Numbered from the stretch's first letter, positions 1 through 12,309 are shown. The stretch: DNA of 64,000 nt from Caprimulgus europaeus (GCA_907165065.1 OU015525.1:45676037-45740036), one strand, 5' to 3'. Program-made: numbers and translations. Notes: generated by a model from the letters alone, not told the origin.

Positions 1-114
1 TGGACATTAATACAACATTCTTTCACGCCTATTTAAAGTATTTTTATGTTTCATCATCCTCCCTGCAGGAGGGAAGAATAGGGAAAAAGTGTGTCATATA
101 GTTATACTTTGCTA
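1..114. other. Unannotated left edge
   Basis: This short AT-rich flank precedes the 3' end of the first CR1 element. I see no gene or repeat in it. Confidence 0.5.
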
Positions 115-1310
115 TGATCACAGAATATTAGGGATTGGAAGGGAACTCGAAAGATCATCCAGTCCAATCCCCCTGCCAGAGCAGGAACACCTAAACGAGA
201 TCACACAGGAAGGCGTCCAGGCAGGTCTTGAATATCTCCAGAGAAGGAGACTCCACAACCTCCTTGGGCAGCCTGTTCCAGTGCTCTGTCACCCTTACCA
301 TAAAGAAGTTCCTTCTCAAGTTTAAGCGGAACCTCCTGTGTTCCAGCTTACATCCATTGCCCCTTGTCCTATCATTGGACATCACTGTGAAGAGCCTGGC
401 TCCATCCTCCTGACACTCACCCTTCATATATTTATAAACATTAAGGAGGTCACCCCTCAGCCTCCTCTTCTCCAAGCTAAAGAGGCCCAGCTCCCTCAGC
501 CTTTCCTCATAAGGGAGATGCTCCACTCCCTCAATCATCTTGGTGGCTCTATGCTGGACTCTCTCAAGCAGTTCCCTGTCCTTCTTGAACTGTGGGGCCC
601 AGAACTGGACACAATATTCCAGATGTGGCCTCACCAGGGCAGAGTAGAGGGGAAGGAGAACCTCTCTTGACCTACTAACCACATCCCTTCTAATGCACCC
701 CAGGATGCCATTGGCCTTCCTGGCCACAAGGGCACAGTGCTGGCTCATGGTCATCCTGCTGTTCACCAGGACTCCCAGATCCCTTTCCCCTACACTGCTC
801 TCTAGGAGATCATTTCCCAACCTATACTGGAACCTGGGGTTGTTCCTGCCCAGGTGCAACACCCTACACTTGCCCTTATCATACTTCATTAATTTTTCTC
901 TGCCCAGCTCTCCAGCCTGTCCAGGTCTCTCTGGATGGCAGCACAGCCTTCTGGAGTGTCAGCCACTCCTCCCAGCTTTGTGTCATCAGCAAACTTGCTG
1001 GCAGTGCATTCAATTCCCTCATCCAGGTCATTTATGAATATATTGAATAGTACTGGACCCAGTACCGACCCCTGAGGGACTCCACTAGACACAGGTCTCC
1101 AACTAGACTCTGCCCCATTGACCACTACTCTCTGGCTTCTTCCCACCAGCCAGTTCACAGTCCATCTCACTACCTGATCATCTAATCCACACTTCCTCAA
1201 TTTGTCAGTGAGGATGCTGTGGGAGACCGTGTCAAATGCCTTGCTGAAATCAAGCTAGACCACATCCACTGCTCTGCCATCATCTAGCCACCCAGTTAGT
1301 CCAGGCACCT
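115..1310 (-). mobile_element. CR1 LINE, 5'-truncated and broken, with RT domain
   Basis: This is a CR1 non-LTR retrotransposon copy on the minus strand, holding the C-terminal half of the ORF2 reverse transcriptase and the 3' end. The catalytic FADD box lies at 982-993, followed by TKLGG, and the preceding conserved block contains PQGSVLGP. The frame is broken in at least two places: an in-frame TAG at 1255-1257, where the family has an aromatic residue before LDFSKAFDT, and a one-base frameshift near 889-900 between SWAEKN and MKYDKGKC. Downstream of the break the frame stays open to about 191, through the conserved [12 protein letters not shown] and RTRGNG blocks. The 5' end is missing, as is usual for CR1. 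The copy cannot make a functional protein. The left end near 115 and right end near 1310 are approximate. Confidence 0.93.
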
Positions 1311-3346
1311 GCTGGACTATTGACTATCTGACATACTACCACCACTTTTAATTAATTTTCCAGACCAGACTGGGTTTTTTTTTTTTGGTTGGTTTTGTTT
1401 TTGTTTGTTTGTTTTTCCCCAGAAGGATGAAACCAGAATCATCACAAAAATGGGCATGCCTGTAATGTGTGACAAAAACATCTAAGCAGACTGCTCTTAA
1501 ACTTGGCAAATGTGTGTGGCATTCATTTTGAATTTATTTCTCAAAGTAGAGGTTATCATTAATTTCTTCAGAGGATTCCACTCCTCAGTCCCTTACCTGC
1601 CCCATTACTAGTGCGTCCCACTGAAGGGCAGGTACCGTTTCTAGAACAAGGGAAGTGGGTATATTACATAGGCAACAAAAAGAAAATTTTGGGGCAGTGA
1701 CAGATGTTTACATTGTAGTGCACTCAAAAGAAGGAGACTAATATCTTGGTGGTAGCATCTAGCAAAATTAACCACCCTTTTAACCACTGACATCCAGTAA
1801 TTTAAATAAAATCCCATAACTATTAGTGTTTATTTAACCACTTTATCTCCTACTACACCAAGAATTTTCACAGGTTGCTGTATCATGACACCTACTGGTA
1901 GAGATAACCAAAATAAACAGATGCAGCTCTTTCTGAATGATGAATTAGATGTTTCTGGCTACAATGAGATTCTTGTTTCACATTGAAGTAATTACTGATG
2001 TATGTACATTCACACAGGCAGCACAATCACTGTGGCTAGGAAGGGGTGAGGAGGAAAGGGAGGTGGTGTATTTAAACACAACAGCGTGTGCGAGGGACAG
2101 GTGCACCCCAGCTTGGTGTGGCCCAGGTAAGTATTGCACACTCGCCTCCTGTGCCCTGCTGTCCAGACAAGGCACTTTGATTTGGGTTTCAGCTTCAATT
2201 GAAGCTGTAATTCATTTCTGGTTTGTCCTAGTTAAGACAGCAGAACCGCCATGTAAAAGATTCCCTTCCTACCTGAAACGTACAGCTGCTGGTTTAGCCG
2301 TGGTTTTCCTCTTATACCCTTTTGTATAGTTGTCATCATCATGGGTTGTTTTGGGATTGTTGTTTTTGTTTTTTTTTTTCTTACTTACAGACCTTTTCAC
2401 CTTATATCATCTGTCTTTTGTTGGTACAAAAATGTTCTTATGAAAAAATACAGAAAACAGATTTGTATGACCTATAATCAGGCACGAGTGGGTTGAAATT
2501 AAAATACCACTCCATCAACATGTGCAGAATTTTGCAGAATGTTTCTAAAACAAGCATCTCAAGTTCACAAAAATAAAATATCTTTCTCTTCCTAAGAACT
2601 AACTTAATTGGACTCTGACCCTTTCAGCCATTTCATTCCAACTCAGACCCACACTCAGTTACCACCTTGAAAGCCACTTGCTTCCCTAATGTGTCTTGTT
2701 TCATTCTTGAATAGAATTTCCCTATTTGACAGCACACTGGCAGCACTTTCATTCCTCAGGATATGGTTTACCAGTGACCTATTATCTATGTCTACTCAAG
2801 CTTTTGAGATCTAGTCTAGGTTTTTTCCTCTTATTAAATTACCGTAACAGTGTCAGTTATCAAATTGTCATCCCTGTTAAGTTCTTCCACTGTACATAAA
2901 TCCATTTTCACACTGCAGAAGGCAGAATAAAGCAGCTTTTCCAGCAGTTTACAAGCTGTATGTCTGGCCAATACTTCAGCTGCATAAATCATCTTATGTC
3001 ACACAACTATGAATGGGAGCTTAGGTACATGTAGAGAGAGAGGAGAAAAAGATAGTAAGGACGCCAGCATTTCTCATTTGTTGCTTAGTTTTTTTCCTTC
3101 CAGGAAGAAGGAATGCAACAAAAGGAGATTTTTCCTATTGCAGCTTCCAAAGCAGTAAAAGAGACAACACAGTTTCTTGATAGGAAAAGTACCTTTTGCT
3201 TTAACCCTTTTTGAAAAAATCTCTTTTAAGGTGTCAAGATATTTTTTCCCACATGACCATCCCTTTAAAGGTGTGATTGGCTGAGCCAGGAAGTTTGTCT
3301 CCTAAATCTTTGCAGAGACTGTTTTTTCCATTAATTTACACCAGAT
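1311..3346. other. Intergenic stretch, no gene seen
   Basis: This AT-rich stretch carries a T/G-rich low-complexity run at about 1374-1420 and another at about 2358-2382. The longest open frame (1949-2329, plus) has no recognisable domain and is in ordinary repeat-flanking sequence, so I do not call it a gene. Confidence 0.5.
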
Positions 3347-3606
3347 AATCACAGAATCACAGAATGGTTTGGGTTGGAAGGGACCTTAAAGATAATCTAG
3401 TTCCAACCCCCCTGCCATGAGCAGGGACATCTTCTACCAGACCAGGTTGCTCAAAGCCTCATCCAGCCTCGCCTTGAACACTTCCAGGGAGGGGGCATCC
3501 ACAGCTTCCTTGGGCAACCTGTTCCAGTGTCTCACCACCCTCACAGTCAAGAATTTCTTCCTAATATCTAATCTAAACCTCCCCTCTTTCAGCTTAAAGC
3601 CATAAG
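3347..3606 (-). mobile_element. CR1 LINE 3' fragment
   Basis: This is the 3' end of a CR1 element read on the minus strand. On the plus strand it begins with the tandem ATCACAGA motif that marks the CR1 3' terminus, followed by the typical 'GGTTTGGGTTGGAAGGGACC' block. The reverse-strand remnant encodes the last part of the RT protein. Most of the element is missing on the 5' side. Confidence 0.93.
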
Positions 3607-6481
3607 ATAATATCTAAGACATGTTTTTCCTTGAAAAAAAGCTTAATGAGTTAATTATAGCTGCAATGCCACTTCCACTGTCATCTTTCCTCCTGGGTAA
3701 GATTTTCTGTTAATTCACACAGACAAGTTACTTAAAAGGAAGTACCTCTCCAAGAACTGGATTTTCAGCTGGTTTGCAGTTATGAGGAATCCTTTCCCAA
3801 TAACATACCCTATAGTAGTGGTTTCTACAAGCTCAAAGGATGGTTTGCAAGTTCAGTGAACTGAACGTTCAACACCATCCACAACCCCATGCACTGGCAT
3901 TACATCCTTAAGCTATATTAAAAAAGACAACTGGATGTCCTGAGGGTCCTCTGAGCACAGAGCAAAGCACCTGCCTGGACTTGGTGGTGGAAACATCTAG
4001 ATATTAACAACCACTACCAAAAAAACCGCAACAAAACCAAAACTAAAAAACAAACAAAAAAACTCAAACAAAATTCCATTTACAGATCTACATTTGATTC
4101 TGTATAAAGACTTCAGGCTGCATTTATTTGATTCTCTGATCCTCCTGCTTCTTGATAGTGTTTTCCCTTTATTAGAGACTTAGTGGCCCAAATCCAACCA
4201 CATACATACTATTACTGTGCTCCCCTTCCAAAAATATCCCCCCGCTCCGTGTCAGGGACAAGAAGGAAGGGAAAGGGACCTTAGGAAGGAGGCTCAGCTC
4301 TGGGCTCTCAAACTCCGAGCAGCCCCACCTGCTTTTGCTAGGCATGAGGAAACTGTGCCCTTAAGGATCCCAGGCTCCTCACACAGCAACCAATTTTTCA
4401 CCTCTGTTCAGGCAATCAAAATCTTAAGCTTATCCTGAACACACAAAATCTGGTGTTTCTTTTCTTCGTGTGCTATTGTGTGTGTAAGAGGAAAGAGTGT
4501 GGATCAACAGCTGCCTTTAGTCAACACAGTCAATCGGCTTAAGAATGTAATCATCTAGAAAAAGGAAGGGAGGCTAAACTGCTGTCACTTGCTGCTAATA
4601 AAAGTTACAGTGTTAAGCAACAGCGGGAGACAGGCTTTTGTTCACTCCAAGTAAGCATTTGGCTCTCTGTGTGCCTTATACTGTGGCAACACTGTACATT
4701 GAGAAGGGTTCTTACAATGGAGTGAACTTGGGGGAGACATTTATTCAACGTGCTACTTACTCTGCCATTCATTTCCAGTGTCCCTGCTAGTTCGGTGAAC
4801 ATTAGTGCTTGAATAAAGCTTTCCTGTCCTCTGCCATCTAATTCTGCATTGTTGGGCACAGTCCAGTGTTTTTGTTTCTTGGATTTTGGGGGGCTTCTTT
4901 TTTAAACAGCAGCTGGTTGGGTTTGGCACGGTAATTACTGTTGTGTCATAAATTCAGCGTAATGGCTGCACTGCAGGACCAAGCAGAGAGGCTGCGAGGC
5001 AGCAAGCACTTGCTTAAACAAAAGAGAGCGCTGATAAATAATAATGTTGGCCAGGAAAATTATTAAAAATATTTGCAACAAAGTATGGGCTCAGTTACCT
5101 GACAGATACCATATTTTAATATGTTCTTGCCTTGAAATATATTATTTCTCTTTGCTTATTTGGGATTGTGAGTTTTGGAGGGGTTTAGCCAAATTTACTT
5201 CTCACGTAGCCAGCACTAGGAAGGATGCTCGAGTCCTGTTCACCCACAGAAGAGATGAACTTTAATTCAGACTTCTGCATTGCCCAACTAAGGAGTGATA
5301 TGGGAAATCAGATGCCTTGGAGCTCGAGCTTACCTGATGATCCAGGTGATGATTTCGGAGACCTTCAAGGAGGTTACCAGTGTTGCCAGGAACTGTGATG
5401 TCCACTATAAACTGCAAGAAAAGTGTGAAATCTCTTTAGATAGACACTGAATAGTTAACCTGAAAGTTATTCCCTTTCTCAGTGCTGCTAATGTGCTGGT
5501 ATGAGGCAAGAAAACCAAGGCTATGACAACTGATCCAGCCATGACAAAAAGAAGAGTTCAATATCCAAGTATAAGGCCTGAAGACAACAGGCAAAACCAA
5601 AAAATATTCCTAATTAAACCAGCAACTCTTCTGCTACTGGCTACTGCTAGTTGTTTCTAGGAGGAATCCTAAATCTAATGAGTTTTCAGTATACTTTACA
5701 AACTAAGTAAACATAAAAACTGTTCTATAGCTGTCCACATTGTAGAAATGATGATTGCATCAAAGCACTTGACTTGGGAGTAAGAAAGGTGACCCTTCCT
5801 ATACAAAATGTAAAAAATGGAGGAATATTTTAGCCTATAAGTAGACAAAGTAAGACTCCTAGACTTTATCATTTACATTCCTTCTTTCTCTTAAACAATT
5901 GTTTTTAACATCACTGATAAATGAGGAGCTTGGGATGACAATCTATAAAGCATCTGTTTCTCTGCTTCTCTGAACCAGCTCCTGCACTCCGCTCTGTATA
6001 CACTGCTCTTGGGATTATTAAAAACATTTAACAACAAGTGTTTAGTGTAAACCACCATTAAGTGAATCCAAGATGCTGTGATCAGCCCTTGAGAGCAAGC
6101 TAAGCATGGTATTTTAGACAATGTCAGATGCTAACAGTGGGTGAAGGCAGACTTTAACTGTAAGTCAGTGCAGTTTGCTTCCTGCGTGGTGAGAAGCTCC
6201 TGTCTGTGCAGGTCAGAAGCCACAGCACGCCTCGAATGCCCCAAGGGTGGTTGCAAAAGCAGCAACCAAAACCTTCTTGTTTGAGTTATTGCTGACCGCT
6301 CAGCGTTGGACAGGCCTTCCTGCCAGCAGGGAGGACAGGCAATGCACCCACCAATAACACCATGCTGGAGTTCATCCTGTGAAGGACACAGCAAAGCTAA
6401 CGGCCCACGGAGGCTCGGGGAAGGAGCAATGGCATTGCACTTTCCCTTGTGAGGTCTCAACTTTTCTTACCTGAGAATTAA
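3607..6481. other. Intergenic stretch, no gene seen
   Basis: No coding region is supported here. There is an A/C-rich patch near 4017-4075. Short open frames such as 4605-4859 (minus) and 5044-5265 (plus) have no domain, no convincing splice context and unremarkable composition. Confidence 0.5.
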
Positions 6482-6486
6482 GTTGC
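6482..6486 (+). repeat. 5-bp target-site duplication, left copy (GTTGC)
   Basis: GTTGC immediately precedes the TG start of the solo LTR. The same five bases directly follow the terminal CA at 7633-7637, so the pair marks the integration site. Confidence 0.8.
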
Positions 6487-6799
6487 TGTATGGGTTTGTG
6501 TGGCAAGGTTTTGGTAGCAGCAGGAGGGGGGCACATGGGGTGGCTTCTGTGAGAGAAGCTGCCAGAAGCTTCCCCCATGTCTGACCCGACACAGCCAATG
6601 CCAGCGGCTACAGGAACGGACCTGCCGCTGGCCAAGGCCGAGCCAATCAGTAACGCCTCTGTGATAAAAGAATTAAGAAAAAAAAAGGGAAGAGAAGGAA
6701 GAAAAAAGCTGCACACTTTGTAGCTGGAGAGAGGAATGAGAAGATGCAAGAAAAACAACTCCACAGACACCAAGGTCAGTGAAGAAGGAGGGGGAGGAG

Positions 6800-7230
6800 G
6801 TGCTCCAGGTGCCGGAGCAGAGATTCCCCGCAGCCTGTGGTGAAGACCATGGTGAGGCAGGCTGTCCCCCTGCAGCCCCTGGAGGTCCGTGGTGGAGCAG
6901 ATGTCCACCTGTAGCCCATGGAGGACCCCACGCCGGAGCAGGTGGATGCCGAAGGAGGCTGTGACCCCGTGGGAAGCCCGCGCTGGAGCAGGTTCCTGTC
7001 AGGACCTGTAGCCCGTGGAGAGAGGAGCCCACGCCGGAGCAGGTTTGCTGGCAGGACTTGTGACCCCATGGGGGACCTGCGCTGGAGCAGTCCCTTCCTG
7101 AAGGACTGCACACCATGGAAAGGACTCAAGCTGGAGCAGTTCGTGAAGAACTGTCAGTCATGGGAAGGACTCACGTTGGAGCAGTTGGTGGAGGACTGTC
7201 TCCCGTGAGAGGGACCCCACGCTGGTGCGG
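6800..7230 (+). repeat. Imperfect 45-51-bp tandem repeats inside the LTR
   Basis: The core 'GCTGGAGCAG' and close variants recur at about 6808, 6888, 6931, 6981, 7032, 7080, 7130, 7174 and 7220. Spacing is 45-51 bp over the last seven copies and looser before that. Each unit also carries a 'CATGG'- or 'CGTGG'-type block. The array lies between the LTR promoter region and its polyadenylation signal. Confidence 0.75.
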
Positions 7231-7435
7231 GGGAAGGAGACCTCCCCCTGAGGAGGAAGGAGCAGCAGAAACAACGTGTGATGAACTGACCCCAACCCCA
7301 TTCCCTGTCCTCCTGTGCCGCTGGGGGGAGGAGGTGGAAAATCAGGAAAGAGATTAAGCCTGGGAAGAAGGGAGGGATGGGGGAGGTGTTTTAAGATTTG
7401 GTTTTACTTCTCATTCTCCTCTAATTTTGACTGGC

Positions 7436-7441
7436 AATAAA
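7436..7441 (+). terminator. LTR polyadenylation signal AATAAA
   Basis: AATAAA within the solo LTR is followed after about 25 bases by a T-rich stretch. This is the normal arrangement for the R region of an LTR. Confidence 0.6.
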
Positions 7442-7632
7442 GTAAATTTGTTTTTTCCCCCAAGTCGAGTCTGTTTTGCCTGTGCCAGTAATTGGTGAGT
7501 GATCTCTCTCCGTCCTTATCTCCACCCACGAGCTTTTCATTATATTTTTCTCCCCTTGCCCATTTGAGGAGGGGGAGTGATAGAGTGGGCTTTGGTGGGC
7601 ATCTGGCTTCTAGCCAGGGCCAAACCACCACA

Positions 7633-7637
7633 GTTGC
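7633..7637 (+). repeat. 5-bp target-site duplication, right copy (GTTGC)
   Basis: This is identical to 6482-6486 and directly follows the LTR's terminal CA. Confidence 0.8.
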
Positions 7638-9626
7638 TAATGTCTGGCCAGGTAAGGGATGCAAGTTGAGAGATTCAGCAACAGTGAGAGGTAAAGTGTT
7701 CCTCAGACCAGAAGTCTGGCCCTTCGCCTGAGATCCTGAACTGGAAGTGACAGCCTGAGCCCGCAGAACCATTCGAGGAAGGAAAGCAGAGCAGGCTTTA
7801 AGCCTGACAGTTATGTGCCTCTCTGGTACAGTAATACCAGCAACATGTCATGGGAAGATTTAAATAGAAAGCGTTCCATTTAATAGGATTTTGGTCACAG
7901 TACTGTGGATCTCTTTAGCAGCATAAAATGTACATTTGAAGCACTGCCCCTTTGCCTTAAACTTCTGGCTCATTTTTCTTTGCTAGTGACTTAATAGTTG
8001 GTATTTTTTTTTCAAAGGGAGAAATGATCTGCAGCACATAGGAAATTTGATGGTTTAACTTACTGCACTGCTGCTGAAGGCAAAATACCAACCACTGCTG
8101 CTTCACTTTATCTGTGTTATATGCTAATTGATGTAACTGCAACAAAAATGAATTAATTATGGGAATGTACAGTTAATTTCATTGAATGACAACGTTACAC
8201 AAGAGAACCAATATGGCATTCCTTCTTCAATTGAGTATCTTTTTCTCTGGCTTGTGTTTTGCTTCTTCAAATACCTTGTTACTCTAGTCCTTTCTTACAG
8301 GGAAGGGAAGGTTGATGAGAGGTGAAGAAGTCAATAATAAAAGAGTGAAGGGATATCTCTACTCATCTTGTTAGAACGTCCTTTGCTGTCATGTGCCCCA
8401 GTTGCAAATAGAAAATGGAGTGATTAATGGAGGAGCTGACCAGTTCCACTGGAGATAACTATGTCTCTTGTGTTCCAAAACCTGCTCTCTTTTCTGAGGC
8501 AGAAAGCAACCCAAGAGTGGATACTGCTTTCAGCAGGGATGCAAGATTAAAACAACAATTTTAAATAAATTCAGGATATACAGTTCTTCTAGAACCATGA
8601 ATATTCAATTCTTGATCTCCCATATACTATCTAGAGATCCATGGAGGTCCTTCTACCCCTAAGCCTAGCCATGCATTCCCTCTCCACACAGATATCTATG
8701 ACAGTATCTTCATTTCCCCTCTTTGGGCTGGTTGTCATCCTCATAAGCAGAAATAAATCTTCCTTATCCTACTCCACTCCCTGGTTCCCCTTCAAGACTG
8801 AAGCTCCCTTTTCCTGTGGCAAGCAATTCCTTAAACCCACTTCCTTCTCTGTCCCCTCACTGCCCCCAGCCAGTAGCTTCTGAAGCAGAGGGCCCAATGA
8901 TATCACAGCAATTCTCTTCCTCAACACCAACCATTATCCACTGTCAACTCACTCTTTTGAAGACTCTAAAACTAGTACCTAGTTTTTGCTCTGAAAACTT
9001 TTCCTGATGCCTTCTACTATTTCTGCACATCCTTCAAGAATTTGCTAATATTCCTGCCGTGAACAAAGAGTACACAGTCCCATGATTAAATGGGGTTTTT
9101 AGAGAAGCTAGTAGTTACTAAACATTCAAATTTTTTTTATAGTAACATAACTGAAATTTTTAAATGTGGGAGGAGAAACTAAGTGGGACTGGTATGCAAA
9201 TAAGTAATGTAATGCAAATATAATATGCAAATTGCATTATCTTTATAAAAATTATGGAATTGCCCCATAAATGATACTTTACACAAATATAGACATTTGG
9301 GGTTAAGGGAAGGGAAAATAATTCCTAGTTCCATGTGGCCCATATAATCTGAGAAAATAAAGCAGCCATAGCTTCCACTTCAGCTTTTGTTCTTCCCTAA
9401 CTTTCAACATCTTGCTTTTGCTACTTCTCATGCCATATCGGTTTCACTTTCCTTCCTTTCTCCTAAGCCTTCAGCCACAAAGGCCCCTGTAAATAGTTTC
9501 CGGCTCAATGCATCATTGTGCACTCATGCAGCACGAAGCACATCTCCAGCCCATCTCTCACCAGCAGCAGTGAAAGAGGTCAGGCTCCATGCACTTGTCC
9601 AAATCCAGGAGAAGGCATTTCAACTG
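7638..9626. other. Intergenic stretch, no gene seen
   Basis: No gene is supported. The stretch contains the octamer cluster at 9194-9232. Open frames at 8641-8883 and 8816-9007 (plus) show no recognisable domain. Confidence 0.5.
9194..9232 (+). promoter_or_regulatory. Cluster of three ATGCAAAT octamers
   Basis: The exact octamer ATGCAAAT, the consensus binding site of POU-family (OCT) transcription factors, occurs at 9194-9201, 9212-9219 and 9225-9232. All three are in the same orientation within 39 bp, and a reversed near-match (TTGCATTA) follows. Function is not shown by the sequence; the local A/T bias makes such matches more likely by chance. Confidence 0.3.
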
Positions 9627-9745
9627 TAGAACCATAGAATTATTGAGGTTGGAAAAGACCCTTAAGATCATTGAGTACAATCGTTAACATAACACTACTA
9701 AATCTACCACTAAACCATGTCCCCAAGTGCCATGTCTACATTTCA
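9627..9745 (-). mobile_element. CR1 LINE 3' fragment, short
   Basis: The plus strand reads TAGAACCATAGAATT, then a GGTTGGAAAAGACC block and the ATCATTGAGT/CAATCGTTAAC stretch. These are the reversed 3' end of a CR1 subfamily. Only about 120 bp remain. Confidence 0.8.
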
Positions 9746-9783
9746 AGAGATGATGCTCCACCCTGCTGCAGGGGTGCTCTGCC

Positions 9784-9830
9784 AGCCCCACACCCACCCC
9801 ACACCCACCCAGCACCCCAGCCCCACTACT
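9784..9830. repeat. C/A-rich low-complexity patch
   Basis: Imperfect repeats of CCCACAC and CCCACC lie just beyond the CR1 fragment. They appear to be simple sequence without coding signal. Confidence 0.6.
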
Positions 9831-12309
9831 GCTGCTCAGCTGCAATCAGGAGGCAGTGACAGCGATGCTTGACGTTTTTCTTTCCTTCCAGTTTGAGTTT
9901 CCATTTCAAAGTGTGGTGGGTGCCCAGGTGGTCTCCTGCTCTCTGCATTGTTCTGTTTTTCCAAATCACTACCAGGTTAGTTTGTTTTGCATATCATTTC
10001 CTCTCTTGGAAATCCCGAGACATCAGCTCAGCATGGACCTGCAAGGTCCCTGTTGAATGCCACTTTTGCCTGTTGCTTACAGATAATCTCATCCTCCCAG
10101 TTGTGTTTTGTTCTCCTTTCTGCTTCAGGTGAGTATCCTGGAACTTGTCCACCCACCAAAACGGTTTAACACTCTGACTGAACAAGTAAAGAGCTACGTC
10201 TCAACTTTCTTGTGAATCCTGAGCTATTGCTTCTTTTCTTCCTTGCAAGGCATCCACCCTCCAGCAGAGACGATGGGCCATTCTGTAAAGCCAGCCTTAT
10301 CTTTTCATAGGCACAGTGGGAAGAAATAAAATATCCTGTACACAGGAGTGCTCCTCCTCGTATGAAGATCCTTCTTCCTTCATTTCTTGGTTGAACTACA
10401 ATTCATGCCACTACATTCCTCAAAACTCCATTCTCACAAATGTGTTCCCACATTCCAGCCCTGATCCTTTGCTCTGGCCCCCACATGACATAGAACTGTA
10501 TTGCTAAATAACTGAAACAAATATTATTACTTTAGGCTGAAATAAAGTCAGGTTCTCTGTATTCTGCTCACTAAACAAGTGATAGTGCTTTCAACCTCAG
10601 TGAAGGCACATTAGCACCACCTTCCACTTTGATGTGCTGATAAGCCTCCTATCTTCCCATTCTTTTTGATGTCTCCCTCTGCAAGACACCCTCACACAAT
10701 CATACAGTAAAGCATTTTGCATGCTTGGGGTGAGCTGCCCTATGGACCCCCCTACTTACCTTCTCATCCCTCCACAGGAGTCCCAGCACCCTGTGGTTGG
10801 CTCCAGGTCCTCTGGCAATGGCGTACCTGAAAAGGGGAGTTCCCATCAGCCATGCACAGATGAGCTGCCCGTGCTTTGTGTTGATAATCGCTTCCAGCTC
10901 TTCTTTGTGCTCAGCAAAGCCCCAGCAGGTGACACTTGCCATTTCCAGTGGTGATGCTGCTGAGGCTCAGTTCTGCATCTCCTGAAATCTTTGTACTGGC
11001 TTCAGTGGGTGCAGTTTTGACCATCAGAAAATACATGACTACACTAAGAGTGTTTAATGATTCAAAGGCTTCCTTCTTGGCAATATGTAGTTTAACTTCC
11101 AACAGCTTTCACTTGAGACCTTCTCTGATTACTTTTCCTATCCTACTTTAATCTTCCTCTTTATCAACCTCTGTTGTTGTTCTCTTTGGTACATCATCTA
11201 CTTCCAAAACTTCTATATCCTGTTACCCATCTTATTTTTGTCTTTTATCTCATGCCAGCAACTGCATTTTCTTGGCCTTTACACAGAAGTTCACCTGGTG
11301 GCTCTATTTCAGAAAGCTACTTTGAAGGGTTTGTTTTTTTTAATAAAAGACACAATTCACAGCATTTGCTAACAGTTACTACTATGCTGTAACTAGTCTA
11401 ACACAGTTATTTTTCCCCTTCAGAAGAGCTACTAGCAATGAACCCTAGCACTGAGTTACTGGCTTCTTTATAGGCTAGCTTTTTTGATCTGTCTTAATTT
11501 ATATGTTGACCTGACTTTATGTTGAAATCTTGTCCCTTTGCCCATCTCCCTGCCACAGCAAATGAAGGGATCGTATGTTAGAGAGCAATTATTAACATTA
11601 CTTTTCTTGATTAAAAATTTAAAAAGTTATTTTAAAACACATTTTTATTATTTTAATTATTTTTAAAAATCTCTAGAAAGCTGAATTTCATGGATGAATG
11701 ACAGGGTAGTATTTCTGAAGTGTAGTAATCTGCACATTATCCTGTGATAGTCCTATAAGTGCTACCTTAATCACAAATGGTGCATATTAATGAAGGTCCT
11801 CACCAGATGAAAGAGAATGTTAAAGAGTAGATGGAGCTTGATGGAATTAATACAACCAACTTTGAATTGTGCTCAGATTGAGTCTAACAGCTTCAAGCTA
11901 CATTCTACAAGAAGGGGGAAAATCCCAAGATGACAGATGCCGTGCAGAGCAAAGCCCTCTCTAAAGAAAGAAATAAATCATTTATGTACAGTATTCACTA
12001 AAAACTGCAGGGGGCAAGAGACTGCAGGTTTTCCTTTCAATAAGGAAGAAAAATGCGTATATAATAACTGCTGTTGCAAACATACACGGTACACAGAAAG
12101 TGAATCTAGATGAGAGTCATTCCCTTCCCCATGAAGGAACGCGGCTAAGTTACTCCTGGGGTACTCGTCTGCTAATATTATTGGGACTCTCTTGTTGCAA
12201 AATAAAAGGAATTTTTAACTTTATCTTTTAAGTTTGTGATTTTCTATCATGCAGTTGAACAATCCAAAATGCACAATTACCCATAGTAACAGGCATGTGC
12301 ACACAGTCG
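9831..12309. other. Intergenic stretch with one possible orphan exon
   Basis: No known gene is recognised. The minus strand at 10760-10942 has a short open frame ending at a near-consensus splice donor and is listed separately. The rest is AT-rich sequence with small uninformative open frames. Confidence 0.45.
10760..10942 (-). other. Possible orphan exon (61 codons) ending at a donor-like site
   Basis: On the minus strand a frame starting at an ATG at 10942 runs 61 codons to AAG, immediately followed by GTAAGTAGG, a close match to the vertebrate donor consensus (last exon base 10760). The peptide begins MASVTCWGFAEHKEELEAII and is not low-complexity, and its base composition is richer in G+C than its surroundings. 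The frame has a TGA about 24 bases before the ATG, so any exon would start after it; no strong acceptor is obvious, although CAGCAG lies just upstream. I do not recognise the protein. It may equally be a chance frame, a pseudogene exon or part of an old repeat. Confidence 0.18.

Larger units (their letters stand above)
6487..7632 (+). mobile_element. Solo LTR of an avian endogenous retrovirus
   Basis: This 1146-bp element starts TGTATGGG and ends ACCACCACA, so it has the TG...CA ends of an LTR. It is flanked by the 5-bp duplication GTTGC. A 5-bp duplication fits class III (ERVL-like) elements; class II usually gives 6 bp and class I usually gives 4 bp. A TATA-like GATAAAAG sits at 6663-6670 and an AATAAA polyadenylation signal at 7436-7441, both on the plus strand, giving the orientation. 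The middle is GC-rich and built from imperfect 45-51-bp repeats. No gag, pol or env sequence lies beside it, so it is a solo LTR left by recombination between two LTRs. Open frames inside it are not genes. The TG/CA ends and duplication are direct observations; the family assignment is inference. Confidence 0.88.

Noticed and set aside
1949..2329. 126-codon plus-strand frame
   Set aside because: No known domain, an unremarkable start context and no exon boundaries.
6372..7357. Several overlapping open frames of 96-178 codons
   Set aside because: They lie within the solo LTR and its GC-rich repeats; open frames on both strands are a composition effect.
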